This document shows, piece after piece, positions 1-9,022 of a DNA stretch of 64,000 nucleotides. The DNA is from Anaerolineaceae bacterium (GTDB lineage: Bacteria; Chloroflexota; Anaerolineae; Anaerolineales; Villigracilaceae), in assembly GCA_009772985.1 (NCBI GenBank), contig WOUS01000002.1:62001-126000 (forward strand), read 5' to 3'. The notes beneath the pieces were generated by a model. That model was not told where the DNA came from, did no database searches, and saw only the letters and a list, made by a program, of their open reading frames with translations. The position numbers and the translations under genes were made by a program. Every line of letters begins with the position of its first letter. Within the stretch, counting starts at the first letter, position 1.

Positions 1-17
1 ACCGCGAAGATGTTGTT

Positions 18-43
18 GGCCGCGAAGGGCTTTCTTCGCGGCC
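18..43. repeat. Perfect 10-bp stem-loop (GGCCGCGAAG-ggcttt-CTTCGCGGCC), intergenic palindromic repeat
   Basis: Inverted repeat read directly. Confidence 0.6.
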
Positions 44-86
44 TTCGCGTTAGAATTCCGCGGAAGCGAATCGTCGAGGCGCAGGG

Positions 87-1862
87 ATGAACGTTTTTCT
101 GGACGGCCTGTCTGAACTGGGAAGGAATGCCGGGGCGATCCTCCTGTTTTTCTCCGCCTCGCTCGGCGCGGGGGTCTGGCTGGCGCGCCTGTTCCCCGGC
201 GGGTGGAAGGAACAGGCCTGGCTGCTGGTTCCGTTCGGGCTGGCGGCGGGGCTTGTCCCGCTGGCGCTGCTCTCCATGCTGTTTGCCCTGCTGGGCTGGC
301 TCTGGCCGCCGATCCTGAAAATCGGGCACATCGGCATGGCGGCGCTGGCCGTGAGCGGATTGCTCGCCTGGATCGTGCGGGAGCGGAAGCGGGTCGCGCT
401 GGGCGTCCCGGCCTGGGCGGGGGCGCTGGGCGGGCTGGCCCTGTTCCTGCTGCTGGTCGTCCGGCTGGCGTTCCTGGAGGGACTGCTCCTGCCGCCGTAC
501 AGCGACGGGGCGGCGCATTACCTGATGGCGCGTGACCTGCTCGCGCCGGCCAGCGCGCCGCAAGGCTCGCACGCGCTGGTGGGCCTCCTCCAGCGGTACT
601 ACCATTTCGGATTCCACGGCCTGGCGGCCTGGCTGGTCAGCGTGACGGGGCTTCCGTTGGAGACGGCGCTCCCGCTGCTCGGCCAGTTGTTCCTCGTCAT
701 CGCCCCCCTGGCGGCGCTGTTCCTCTCCGGCGTGACAACGGGCAGCCGCAAGTTTGCTGCCTTTGCCTTCCTGCTGGCGGCCATCGGCTGGAAGATGCCC
801 GCCTTCGCCTCGAACTGGGCCAAGTACCCGACCGCGGCCGGGCTGGCGCTCCTGCCGGTTACGCTGGGCGCGCTGTACCTGCTGTGGAAATCCGGCCGGC
901 GCAGACCGGCGGCCTGGATCGGAGCGGCGCTGCTCGCGGCCGGGGTGGGCATTTTCCACGCCCGCACTCTCGTCTGCCTGCTCGTTGCCGGAGCGTGTTT
1001 CCTGCTCGTCCGTCTCCTGGACAGGTTCGCGCCGAAGAAGATCCTGCCGTGGCTGGCCGCGGCGGCGGGACTGCTGGCCGGGTATGCCCTGGTTTCCCAG
1101 CAGTACCTGATGCAGTTCTACTGCGGCGGGCAGTGTTACGCGCTCGGGGCGGCTGCGCTGCTGGCCCCCTTCGCGATCCTGTACGCCCCCGGTCTCTCGC
1201 TGGGAATTTTCCTGTACCTGGCGGGGACGATCGGGGCCTCGAAACTCCACCTGCCGGAGGCGCTGCGCTCCTACAGCGTCGTCTGGCTGGACGGCCCGTT
1301 CCTGGAGGTGGCCTGCTATCTCCCGCTGGCCTTCCTCGGCGGGCTGGGGATCGCCGGCCTGCTGGGCAGGCTGGAAGCCTGGCCGCGGAGGCTCAGGCCG
1401 ACGGTCCGGGCGTGGGTACGCCGCGCGGTCACTGCGCTAATCGTCCTCCTAGTCTTCTGGAATGTCACCCGGATCGACACGTTCCGCCCCAGTTCCTGCT
1501 GCAATTACGTTCACGCTGCCGACCTGGCAGCCATCCGCTGGATTGGGGAAAACACACCGCCTGATGCGGTTGTTTATGTTTCTGGCTACAAGACGGGCGG
1601 GAGCCGGGTTGCGATGGATGGCGGGATGTGGGTCACGGCGCTTGCTGGTCGGCGCAGTATCGTAGAGGAATACGATTACACCTGGGATACGCTCGAAATG
1701 CTGCGCCTTGCCTGTGCGCAGGGCGATGTTTATGTGTATGCCGGAGGCGCATATTACAGTTTTGAGATGGAACGGTTCAACCGCCCCGACTGGTATGATA
1801 TTGTCTTTGCAGAGGGGCCGGTGGCGATCTACCACGTGAGCGGCTGTATAGGTGGAAAGTAA
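87..1862 (+). CDS. Polytopic membrane protein, GT-C/GT39-like architecture
   Basis: 591-aa ORF with many hydrophobic segments; C-terminal soluble part with DLAAIRWIGENTPPDAVVYVSG as in GT-C-like membrane proteins. Confidence 0.7.
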   Translation: MNVFLDGLSELGRNAGAILLFFSASLGAGVWLARLFPGGWKEQAWLLVPFGLAAGLVPLALLSMLFALLGWLWPPILKIGHIGMAALAVSGLLAWIVRERKRVALGVPAWAGALGGLALFLLLVVRLAFLEGLLLPPYSDGAAHYLMARDLLAPASAPQGSHALVGLLQRYYHFGFHGLAAWLVSVTGLPLETALPLLGQLFLVIAPLAALFLSGVTTGSRKFAAFAFLLAAIGWKMPAFASNWAKYPTAAGLALLPVTLGALYLLWKSGRRRPAAWIGAALLAAGVGIFHARTLVCLLVAGACFLLVRLLDRFAPKKILPWLAAAAGLLAGYALVSQQYLMQFYCGGQCYALGAAALLAPFAILYAPGLSLGIFLYLAGTIGASKLHLPEALRSYSVVWLDGPFLEVACYLPLAFLGGLGIAGLLGRLEAWPRRLRPTVRAWVRRAVTALIVLLVFWNVTRIDTFRPSSCCNYVHAADLAAIRWIGENTPPDAVVYVSGYKTGGSRVAMDGGMWVTALAGRRSIVEEYDYTWDTLEMLRLACAQGDVYVYAGGAYYSFEMERFNRPDWYDIVFAEGPVAIYHVSGCIGGK

Positions 1863-1930
1863 TGCTTGTAATTGGGTAGCAGAAGCGCGAGAATGAGTTC
1901 GTCAACCCATTCAATCAAGGAGGTTTTCGT

Positions 1931-3073
1931 ATGAAATTCAAATTGCTTGCCGTTGTTCTGATCCTGTCCTTCCTGGTTGTTGCGCCGGGCTGCGGACCGG
2001 CAACGCCGCCGACCTGCACGCTCAGTCAATTGCAGAAGGCGCATCTGCTCTATCCCACCATGTGGGAGACTGTCTGGTCTTTGCAGCCGACGCTGACGTG
2101 GACGTACCCGGCGGGGCCAAATGGTGAATATCCCTCGCCGTATTACTACGGGGCGGAAGCATGCATCCCGGACAACTACCGGGTGACGTTGCGCACCGGT
2201 CCTTACTTCGCGGACAACTTGGGCGGCGACACGCCCGGACCGGCCGGCGTGTGGGTGCCTCCTTCGCCCCTCCAGCCGGCGACGGAATATATCTGGGCGG
2301 TCCAAGCGATGGTTGACGGCGTGCCCGGACCGATCACCAGTTATCGTACCTTCTTCACTGGCCCAAACTGTGCCGCTGCTACCCTCGTGGCGCCGGAACT
2401 GGTCGAGCCGGCAAACGGGGCGGTGGTCTCGAGCGACCAGCCGAAACTCATCTGGGACTACCCCGAAGACTGCGTCCCCGGCCGGTACCGAGTTGAGTGG
2501 TCCACCACTTCAAGTTTCACGCACATCGTCGGCGTCGAGTTGGCCAACCCCCGCAAGCATTATGAGATGGAAGCTGTCCTCGATAACTGCCAGACCTATT
2601 ATTGGAGAGTCACGCCACTCACCGGAACAACGGCAGGACCCACTTCGGAAGCATTCCACTTCCGTGTACAAAAGACCGGAACGTTGTGCGCGTTCCCCTG
2701 GCCCATCTACAAAGTCCTGACGAATCTCTCCTGCCGCTTCGGGCCGGGGATGGACTACAACATCATGGACTACCTGGCCGCCGGCGACGAACGCCAGGCC
2801 GAGGGCCGCAACGAGGACGGTTCCTGGCTGCTCCTGCGCCTGGACGCGGACCGCAGGTGCTGGGTCGCCCGCGACCTCGGCGAATTATTGCCAGACGACC
2901 CGTTTGGCCTGCCGTTGGCGGAATATCCCGCGCGGCCGCTGCCCGGTCCGACCGACACGCCGACCCCGGTGCCCAACTGCTCTGTGTATCAGGATGAGAA
3001 ATCCTGTGAATTGAATACCAATTGCAAGTGGGTAATCCTAGCCGGGGCAGCGCCTTATTGCACGAACAAGTAA
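1931..3073 (+). CDS. Secreted lipoprotein with SH3-like domain and C-terminal 4-Cys motif (tandem copy 1)
   Basis: Lipobox VVAPGC; Fn3-like Ig segments; GMDYNIMDYLAAGDERQAEGRNEDGSWLLLRLD SH3b-like; C-term CSVYQDEKSCELNTNCKWV...YCTNK; SD AGGAGG. Confidence 0.8.
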   Translation: MKFKLLAVVLILSFLVVAPGCGPATPPTCTLSQLQKAHLLYPTMWETVWSLQPTLTWTYPAGPNGEYPSPYYYGAEACIPDNYRVTLRTGPYFADNLGGDTPGPAGVWVPPSPLQPATEYIWAVQAMVDGVPGPITSYRTFFTGPNCAAATLVAPELVEPANGAVVSSDQPKLIWDYPEDCVPGRYRVEWSTTSSFTHIVGVELANPRKHYEMEAVLDNCQTYYWRVTPLTGTTAGPTSEAFHFRVQKTGTLCAFPWPIYKVLTNLSCRFGPGMDYNIMDYLAAGDERQAEGRNEDGSWLLLRLDADRRCWVARDLGELLPDDPFGLPLAEYPARPLPGPTDTPTPVPNCSVYQDEKSCELNTNCKWVILAGAAPYCTNK

Positions 3074-3093
3074 TTGGCAAGGCTGTCAAAAAA

Positions 3094-3127
3094 GACTTCC
3101 CGCAGGTTTCCTGCGGGAAGTCTTTTG
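3094..3127 (+). terminator. Rho-independent terminator after lipoprotein copy 1
   Basis: GACTTCCCGCAGG-ttt-CCTGCGGGAAGTC followed by TTTT. Confidence 0.85.
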
Positions 3128-3207
3128 GTTCTTTGGAATTCCGTGGGGCAAGCAACGCGGCTTGTTTCGAAAGACAGCGCGCAATCCGCAAAATTGGCGT
3201 CATCGGC

Positions 3208-3299
3208 GAGCGGTTCGTGCGCGCAGACTGGTACAACATTGTCTTCGCGGACGGGCCGGTGGCGGTTTACCACGCCCGCGGCTGTATAGGTGAAAGGTA
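3208..3299 (+). pseudogene. Duplicated 3' remnant of the 87..1862 membrane-protein gene
   Basis: Encodes ERFVRADWYNIVFADGPVAVYHARGCIGER, matching ERFNRPDWYDIVFAEGPVAIYHVSGCIGGK at the C-terminus of 87..1862. Confidence 0.8.
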
Positions 3300-3368
3300 A
3301 GGCTTGTAATTGGACCGCGGAAGCGCGAGAATGATTGTGTCAACCCATTCAATCGAGGAGGTTTTCGT

Positions 3369-4517
3369 ATGAAATTCAAATTGCTTGCCGCTGTTCTGAT
3401 CCTGAGTTTCCTGGTCATCGCTCCGGGCTGCGGGCCGGCAACCCTGCCGACCTGCACCCTCAGCCAATTGCAGAAGCCGTATCTGCTCTATCCCGCCATG
3501 TGGGCGACGGTCCCGTCGTGGCAGCCGACCCTCGTGTGGACGTACCCGGCCGGTCCGTACGGCGAATATCCCTCCCCGTATTACTACGGGGCGAGCGCCT
3601 GCATCCCAGAAAACTACCGGGTCACCCTTCGCACCGGCCCCTTCTTCACGGATAACCTGGGCGGCGACACGGCCAGCGCGGCCGGATCGTGGGTGCCGCC
3701 CACGGCGCTCCAGCCGGGGACGGAATACGCCTGGGCCATCCAGCCGCTGGTCGGCGGCGTGCCGGGACCGATTGCCGGCTACCGTTATTTCTTCACCGGG
3801 CCTACGTGCGAGACTGGCGCGCTGGTGGCCCCGAACCTGCTCGAACCGGCGAACGGCGCGGTGATCACCGACAACTGGCCAAGCCTGATCTGGGATTACC
3901 CGCTGGACTGCGTCCCGAGCGGGTACCGGATTGACCTGTCCACCACCTCCGACTTCTCCGACACCAGCCTGAGCGGCGGGACGGGCAACCCCTCCACGCG
4001 CTGGGGGGCGGGGCATCCGCTGGATGACTGCACGACCTACTACTGGAAGGTGGCGCCGATCAACGGGACCACGCTCGGCCCCGTCTCGTCCACCTTCCAT
4101 TTCCGCATCAACATGACCGGCATCTGTCCGCTCACGTTCGACTGGCCCATCTACAAGGTCCTGATGAATCTCTCCTGCCGCTTCGGGCCGGGGATGGACT
4201 ACAACATCATGGACTACCTGGCCGCCGGCGACGAGCGCCAGGCCGAGGGCCGCAACGAGGACGGCTCCTGGATACTCCTGCGCCTGGATGCGAACCGCAG
4301 GTGCTGGGCCGCCCGCAACCTCGGCGAATTATTGCCGGCAGACCCGCTTGACCTGCCGTTGGCGGAATATCCTCCGCCGCCGTTGCCCGGTCCGACCGAC
4401 ACGCCGACCCCGGTGCCCAACTGCTCTGTGTATCAGGATGAGAAGTCCTGTGAAGCGAATTCCGCCTGCAAGTGGGTAATCCCGGCCTCGGCAGCGCCTT
4501 ATTGCACGAACAAGTAA
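3369..4517 (+). CDS. Secreted lipoprotein with SH3-like domain (tandem copy 2)
   Basis: Close paralogue of 1931..3073; same lipobox, SH3-like block and C-terminal CSVYQDEKSCEANSACKWV...YCTNK. Confidence 0.8.
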   Translation: MKFKLLAAVLILSFLVIAPGCGPATLPTCTLSQLQKPYLLYPAMWATVPSWQPTLVWTYPAGPYGEYPSPYYYGASACIPENYRVTLRTGPFFTDNLGGDTASAAGSWVPPTALQPGTEYAWAIQPLVGGVPGPIAGYRYFFTGPTCETGALVAPNLLEPANGAVITDNWPSLIWDYPLDCVPSGYRIDLSTTSDFSDTSLSGGTGNPSTRWGAGHPLDDCTTYYWKVAPINGTTLGPVSSTFHFRINMTGICPLTFDWPIYKVLMNLSCRFGPGMDYNIMDYLAAGDERQAEGRNEDGSWILLRLDANRRCWAARNLGELLPADPLDLPLAEYPPPPLPGPTDTPTPVPNCSVYQDEKSCEANSACKWVIPASAAPYCTNK

Positions 4518-4535
4518 CTGGCAAGACTGTCAACA

Positions 4536-4569
4536 GACTTCCCGCAGGTTTCCTGCGGGAAGTCTTGTT
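4536..4569 (+). terminator. Rho-independent terminator after copy 2
   Basis: Identical GACTTCCCGCAGGTTTCCTGCGGGAAGTC stem-loop + T-tract. Confidence 0.85.
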
Positions 4570-4697
4570 TAATTGATGCTTGGAAAAACAGAGGTGCATC
4601 ACGCCACAGGTTGTATGGGTGGAAAGTAAGGCTTGTAATTGGAATACAAAGGCGCGAGAATTGAATCAGCAAGCCATTCTATTCAGGAGGTTTTCGC

Positions 4698-5819
4698 ATG
4701 AAATTCAAATTCCTTGCCGTCATTTTGGTCATGAGTATGCTCTTCGTCATTCCGGGCTGTGCGCCGAAGTTGCCGACCTGTTTAGCCAGTGAACTGCAGG
4801 CCGTGTCCCTTCTTGACCCGCCCGATGATGGGCGGGGCATTTCGCTGACGCCAACGCTGTCGTGGGAATATCCCACCAGCCCGGGCGGTTGTCTGCCCGA
4901 AAAGTATCGCGTCATGCTCCGCGTCGGTCCGTTTTTCGACGATGACCTGGGCGGTGATACGACCGGCCCGGTCACCTCGTGGACTCCTGCCGTACCCTTG
5001 CAGCCGGGGACGGAATACATGTGGAGTATCCAGCCAATTGTCGGCGGCGTTCCCGTACCCTATTTAGACCTCTCCTATGACACATTCAGATTCATCACCG
5101 GTCCCACCTGCGCTTCGGACGCGCTCGTCGCTTCAAACCTTCTCTACCCTGCGAACGGCGAGGTCATTACGGATAGCTGGCCGGAACTCCTCTGGGATTA
5201 CCCGCAGGATTGCACCCCGGAGGAGTACTTGATTAACCTGTCCACCACCGCGGACTTCTCCGATACCAGCCTGGGCGACTGGACGACGACGGGCAGCCAG
5301 TACCCGCGCTGGTTGATATGGCCTCCGCTGGATGACTGCACGACTTACTACTGGAAAGTCCGCCCGCTTAACGGGGATACGCCCGGTCCCGCCTCGTCCA
5401 CGTTCTCCTTCCGCCTCGACGAGACAGGCGCCTGTCAGCCCACAATCATGGACTGGCCCATCTTTCGCGTAAAGGTGAACGCCTCCTGCCGGTTCGGCCC
5501 AGGACTGGACTACAACATCATGGACTACCTGATGGCTGGCGATACCAGGCCGGCTGAAGGACGCAACGAGGACGGTTCCTGGCTTCTCCTGCGCCTGGAC
5601 GCGAGCCGCACGTGCTGGATCGCTCTGGGCACCGGCGAATTGGAGGACGACCCAATGATCCTGCCATTTGAACCCCCGCCTCCGCTGCCCCTGCCTGGAC
5701 CGACCGATACCCCGGTCCCCAACTGCTCTGCGTATCAGGATGAGAATTCCTGTGAAGCGAATTCCAGCTGCAAGTGGGTGCAGCAACCATCGGGAGCTGG
5801 TTATTGCACGAACAAGTAA
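4698..5819 (+). CDS. Secreted lipoprotein with SH3-like domain (tandem copy 3)
   Basis: Paralogue of copies 1 and 2; lipobox VIPGC; same C-terminal Cys motif. Confidence 0.8.
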   Translation: MKFKFLAVILVMSMLFVIPGCAPKLPTCLASELQAVSLLDPPDDGRGISLTPTLSWEYPTSPGGCLPEKYRVMLRVGPFFDDDLGGDTTGPVTSWTPAVPLQPGTEYMWSIQPIVGGVPVPYLDLSYDTFRFITGPTCASDALVASNLLYPANGEVITDSWPELLWDYPQDCTPEEYLINLSTTADFSDTSLGDWTTTGSQYPRWLIWPPLDDCTTYYWKVRPLNGDTPGPASSTFSFRLDETGACQPTIMDWPIFRVKVNASCRFGPGLDYNIMDYLMAGDTRPAEGRNEDGSWLLLRLDASRTCWIALGTGELEDDPMILPFEPPPPLPLPGPTDTPVPNCSAYQDENSCEANSSCKWVQQPSGAGYCTNK

Positions 5820-5836
5820 CCGGAAAGCGTTAGACA

Positions 5837-5873
5837 GACTTCCCGCAGGTTTCCTGCGGGAAGTCTTGTTTTG
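5837..5873 (+). terminator. Rho-independent terminator after copy 3
   Basis: Same GACTTCCCGCAGGTTTCCTGCGGGAAGTC stem-loop. Confidence 0.85.
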
Positions 5874-5926
5874 TCGAACCGACTCGAGCCATTAAATCAA
5901 AAAGGCCACAAAGGCCTCGTTGACTG

Positions 5927-6000
5927 TGGGCGCGGGGAGGCTCGAACTCTCGACCTCATCAATGTGAGTGATGCGCTCTAACCGACTGAGCTACGCGCCC
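5927..6000 (-). tRNA. tRNA-Val (anticodon CAC)
   Basis: Cloverleaf on minus strand: acceptor GGGCGCG/CGCGCCC, D arm GCTC..GAGC, anticodon stem CATCA/TGATG with loop CTCACAT, T loop TTCGAGC. Confidence 0.95.
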
Positions 6001-6064
6001 GGTGTTGCGGGACTTTCCCGACGAAGCGGGATTATAGCCGAGGTCACAACCTTTGACAAGGATT

Positions 6065-7309
6065 TTACGGCGGGGGTAAATAAAACCACGGATTGACCTT
6101 GCCGAGCGTGGTGCTCATCAACTCGAAGTGCAGGTGCGAACCGGAGGAGTTGCCGGTGCTGCCGAACGCGCCGATCACGTCACCCTGGCCCACGCTCTGT
6201 CCGCAGACCACGTTGAAGGCGCTCAGGTGGGCATACAGCGACTGCCAGCCGTTCCCGTGGTCAATCATGATCAGGTTGCCGTAGCCATAATCGTTCCAGC
6301 CCACATAGACGATGACGCCCGCGTCGGTGGCGTAGATGGCCTCGCCGGTGTCCCCGGCGATGTCGATGGCGCGGTGGTTCGTCTCGGGGGAATAGTCGTA
6401 GCCGGAAAGATAGTGCTTGTTCGCCGGCCAGATGTAGGTGCCGTACCCTATCGCACCGCCGGAGATGGCCCCGCACGAGCCTGCGCCCATCACGCGGGCA
6501 ATGGCCGGGTTGTCGCGCGTCACGCCGATGGGCGCGCTCCACGAGATGAACTCGCGTTTCCCGCCCGGGACGATGAGCATGGTTCCGGCGGCAATGCCCG
6601 GCGCGGCGTAGTCGGTGATGGCGTCGGGGTCGAGGTGGTTGCCGGGATAACTGACGATGGAGTCCGGCTCAACCCCGAAGAATTCGGCCACGCCGGTCAG
6701 GGTGTCGGTGGCGTTCCACTCATAGTACGTGCCGTCCACCGGCAGGATGACGAGTACCTGGCCGGGGCGCAGGCTGTGGGGCGTATCCTTGAGCACGGCG
6801 TAGTTGCCAAACAGGATGGTGCTCGGGTTCAGGCCGAACTTGGCGGCGATGCCGAAGACCGAATCACCCGGCTGAACCGTGTACTCGATCACCTCGATGC
6901 GCGGCCGGCTGGGAATGGATGTGTGCAGGGATGTTTCGCGAAAAATCCCGCCGGCCGACTCGGCTGTGGGGAGGGGCAGGGAGGCGGCAGAGAGTTCCGG
7001 CGTGGCGGTCGGCCCGGAAGCGGCCAGCGCGCTCCCGGTCCCGCCCGAAACGGCCTGGCTGTAGAATACCTGCATCAGCCAGACCACCAGCACGACCAGG
7101 GCGATGGCCAGCACGTTCGTCCCGACGCGCACGGTGACTTCGCCAAGGCCCAGGCGGGCCAGGGCATCCATCGTGCGTCCGAGCAAACTGACATGCGGGG
7201 CGGATTGTTCTTCCGGCGTTCCCTGTTCCCCTTCGGCAGGCCGGGAGAGATCGTCCGATTTTTGTGGTTCCATGCCGGTCATCATAACATGCCGGAAAAT
7301 GGGCGTCAA
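6065..7309 (-). CDS. LysM + M23-family peptidase, membrane-anchored
   Basis: YTVQPGDSVFGIAAKFGLNPSTI LysM; HRAIDIAGDTGEAIYATDAGVIVYVGWNDYGYGNLIMIDHGNGWQSLYAHLS and GSHLHFEL M23 motifs; TM near N-terminus. Confidence 0.92.
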   Translation of the reverse strand: MTPIFRHVMMTGMEPQKSDDLSRPAEGEQGTPEEQSAPHVSLLGRTMDALARLGLGEVTVRVGTNVLAIALVVLVVWLMQVFYSQAVSGGTGSALAASGPTATPELSAASLPLPTAESAGGIFRETSLHTSIPSRPRIEVIEYTVQPGDSVFGIAAKFGLNPSTILFGNYAVLKDTPHSLRPGQVLVILPVDGTYYEWNATDTLTGVAEFFGVEPDSIVSYPGNHLDPDAITDYAAPGIAAGTMLIVPGGKREFISWSAPIGVTRDNPAIARVMGAGSCGAISGGAIGYGTYIWPANKHYLSGYDYSPETNHRAIDIAGDTGEAIYATDAGVIVYVGWNDYGYGNLIMIDHGNGWQSLYAHLSAFNVVCGQSVGQGDVIGAFGSTGNSSGSHLHFELMSTTLGKVNPWFYLPPP

Positions 7310-7327
7310 GCGAAGGCTTAAAGGCGG

Positions 7328-8017
7328 TTAAGCGGCCGGCAGGAGGATTTCGGGGCGGTCGTTGGCGGGGCTGTTGACCAGCGCAGAGACCGGGCGGGCT
7401 TCCATTTCTTCGGCAGGGAAGGGGACGAGCAGGGGCTGGAGGCGCTGCGGGGACTGCGGCGCGGGATCGAGCCATTGCGTATAAGCATCACGAGGCAGGA
7501 TGACCGGCATCCGGTTGTGGATGGGGGCCATCAGCGCGTTCGGTTCGGTGGTGATGATCGCGGCGGTGCGGACCTCGGACCCGTCCGCCGATTGCCAGCA
7601 TTCCCACAGCCCGGCGAAGGCGAACGGCGCGCCCGATTTCAGGCGGATGAAGTGGGGGAGTTTGGTCTTCACGCCCGGCCGCGAAGCATTCGTTGTCGGC
7701 GTTTGCCATTCGTAGAAGCCGTCTGCAAAGATGAGACAGCGATGGTATTTGTACGCCGCCCGGAAGGCCGGTTTCTCCGCCAGTGTTTCGGCGCGGGCGT
7801 TGATGAGCCTGCCGCCGATGGATGGGTCTTTAGCCCACGAGGGGATGAGACCCCAGACGAAGAAACCGGCCGTGTGCGTGCCGTCATTGGGGAGGGCGAG
7901 AATGGGCTGGGATGGGGCGACGTTGTAGCGCGGCGCGCCCTGCGCCGGAAAGATGAATTCCGGGAAGGCGTCCTGCAGGTCGGCAGGGTCGAGGGTCAGG
8001 GCGAAGCGTCCGCACAT
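7328..8017 (-). CDS. SRAP / SOS response-associated peptidase (YedK/HMCES family)
   Basis: Starts MCGRFAL; FADGFYEWQ, NARAETLAEKPAFR, HNRMPVIL motifs. Confidence 0.95.
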   Translation of the reverse strand: MCGRFALTLDPADLQDAFPEFIFPAQGAPRYNVAPSQPILALPNDGTHTAGFFVWGLIPSWAKDPSIGGRLINARAETLAEKPAFRAAYKYHRCLIFADGFYEWQTPTTNASRPGVKTKLPHFIRLKSGAPFAFAGLWECWQSADGSEVRTAAIITTEPNALMAPIHNRMPVILPRDAYTQWLDPAPQSPQRLQPLLVPFPAEEMEARPVSALVNSPANDRPEILLPAA

Positions 8018-8095
8018 GGGGAATCCTTTTTCATGGCGGCTGCAGGGTTAACTTTCCTGCTTTTGCCCGCCTACCGGGGCATTTTCCCTTCTGAC

Positions 8096-8572
8096 TTATC
8101 CTCCCTCGTCCAGGAAGGCGGCAAAGGCGGTTAATTCGTCTTTGAGCGCCGCCAGCAGATTGGGGGCGGATACAGCCAGTTTTTCCACCCTGGCGGGATC
8201 GAAGCGATAGGTATAGACATTCCGGACGACGTGACGAAAGCCGCGATATTCATTCAGCCTCCGGGCGACCTTCGAAGAAAGCACAGCCGGGCGAACACGC
8301 GGGACTTCCTTCGTCATTTGTTCCAACAAGAGTGTATGCCAGTTTTCTCCCTGGGGCAGGTCGCCGTCTATGTTGGAAGCGATGAGTGTAAAGATGCGTT
8401 CCAGCCCAGAATAGAAGCCATGCAGATTCAGCGCGACACTGTCGAGATAGTAATCGTCGTTCGAGCGGCGAGCGCGCTGCCAACCTTCACTGATGCGTTC
8501 CTGCACGCGTTCGAGTTCGCTGAGTTCCTGGCGGATGCGAAAAGCCAACCCGCTCAAGCCGCCTTCTCTCAT
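8096..8572 (-). CDS. HepT-like HEPN ribonuclease toxin
   Basis: RGFRHVVRNVYTYRFD HEPN-type motif; 4-nt overlap with upstream MNT gene. Confidence 0.75.
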   Translation of the reverse strand: MREGGLSGLAFRIRQELSELERVQERISEGWQRARRSNDDYYLDSVALNLHGFYSGLERIFTLIASNIDGDLPQGENWHTLLLEQMTKEVPRVRPAVLSSKVARRLNEYRGFRHVVRNVYTYRFDPARVEKLAVSAPNLLAALKDELTAFAAFLDEGG

Positions 8573-8958
8573 AACGTTTTCCCCTCTGTTTCGATACGCT
8601 CACGCAGCGCGGCGGGACAAGTCTCCAGTTCGATCAGGTCGATCTTGAACTCGGCGCTCAATCCCGTAACCGCGCCAACGGCTTCGTACACGCGTTTCGG
8701 GGGAATGCCGCGCGCCGCGAGATCGATATCCGACCAGAGCGTGAAATCCCCGGCCCGGGCAAGGGAGCCGAACACGTACACTTCCTTTGCCGCAAACTCG
8801 CCGCGTAGAAGTCGGGCGGCCCTGCGCGCCGTCTGTATCGCCCGACGTCGGCGATTTAAGACGCTAACGCGCGTGGCCGCCCTCCTCCGTTGCGCAGCCT
8901 CCAGCGGATGGTATGTTCTCAGGATGTCGGGTGGTAGATCCAGCGCGGTCATGGACAT
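8569..8958 (-). CDS. MNT-type nucleotidyltransferase antitoxin
   Basis: VYVFGSLARAGDFTLWSDIDLAARG (GS-x-D-x-D nucleotidyltransferase signature). Confidence 0.85.
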   Translation of the reverse strand: MSMTALDLPPDILRTYHPLEAAQRRRAATRVSVLNRRRRAIQTARRAARLLRGEFAAKEVYVFGSLARAGDFTLWSDIDLAARGIPPKRVYEAVGAVTGLSAEFKIDLIELETCPAALRERIETEGKTL

Positions 8959-9022
8959 GTCTGGATTATAACTTCCTTTTCAGCGCCCGCGCAAACCCGA
9001 AACGTAGGCGACAGTCGGCGAA

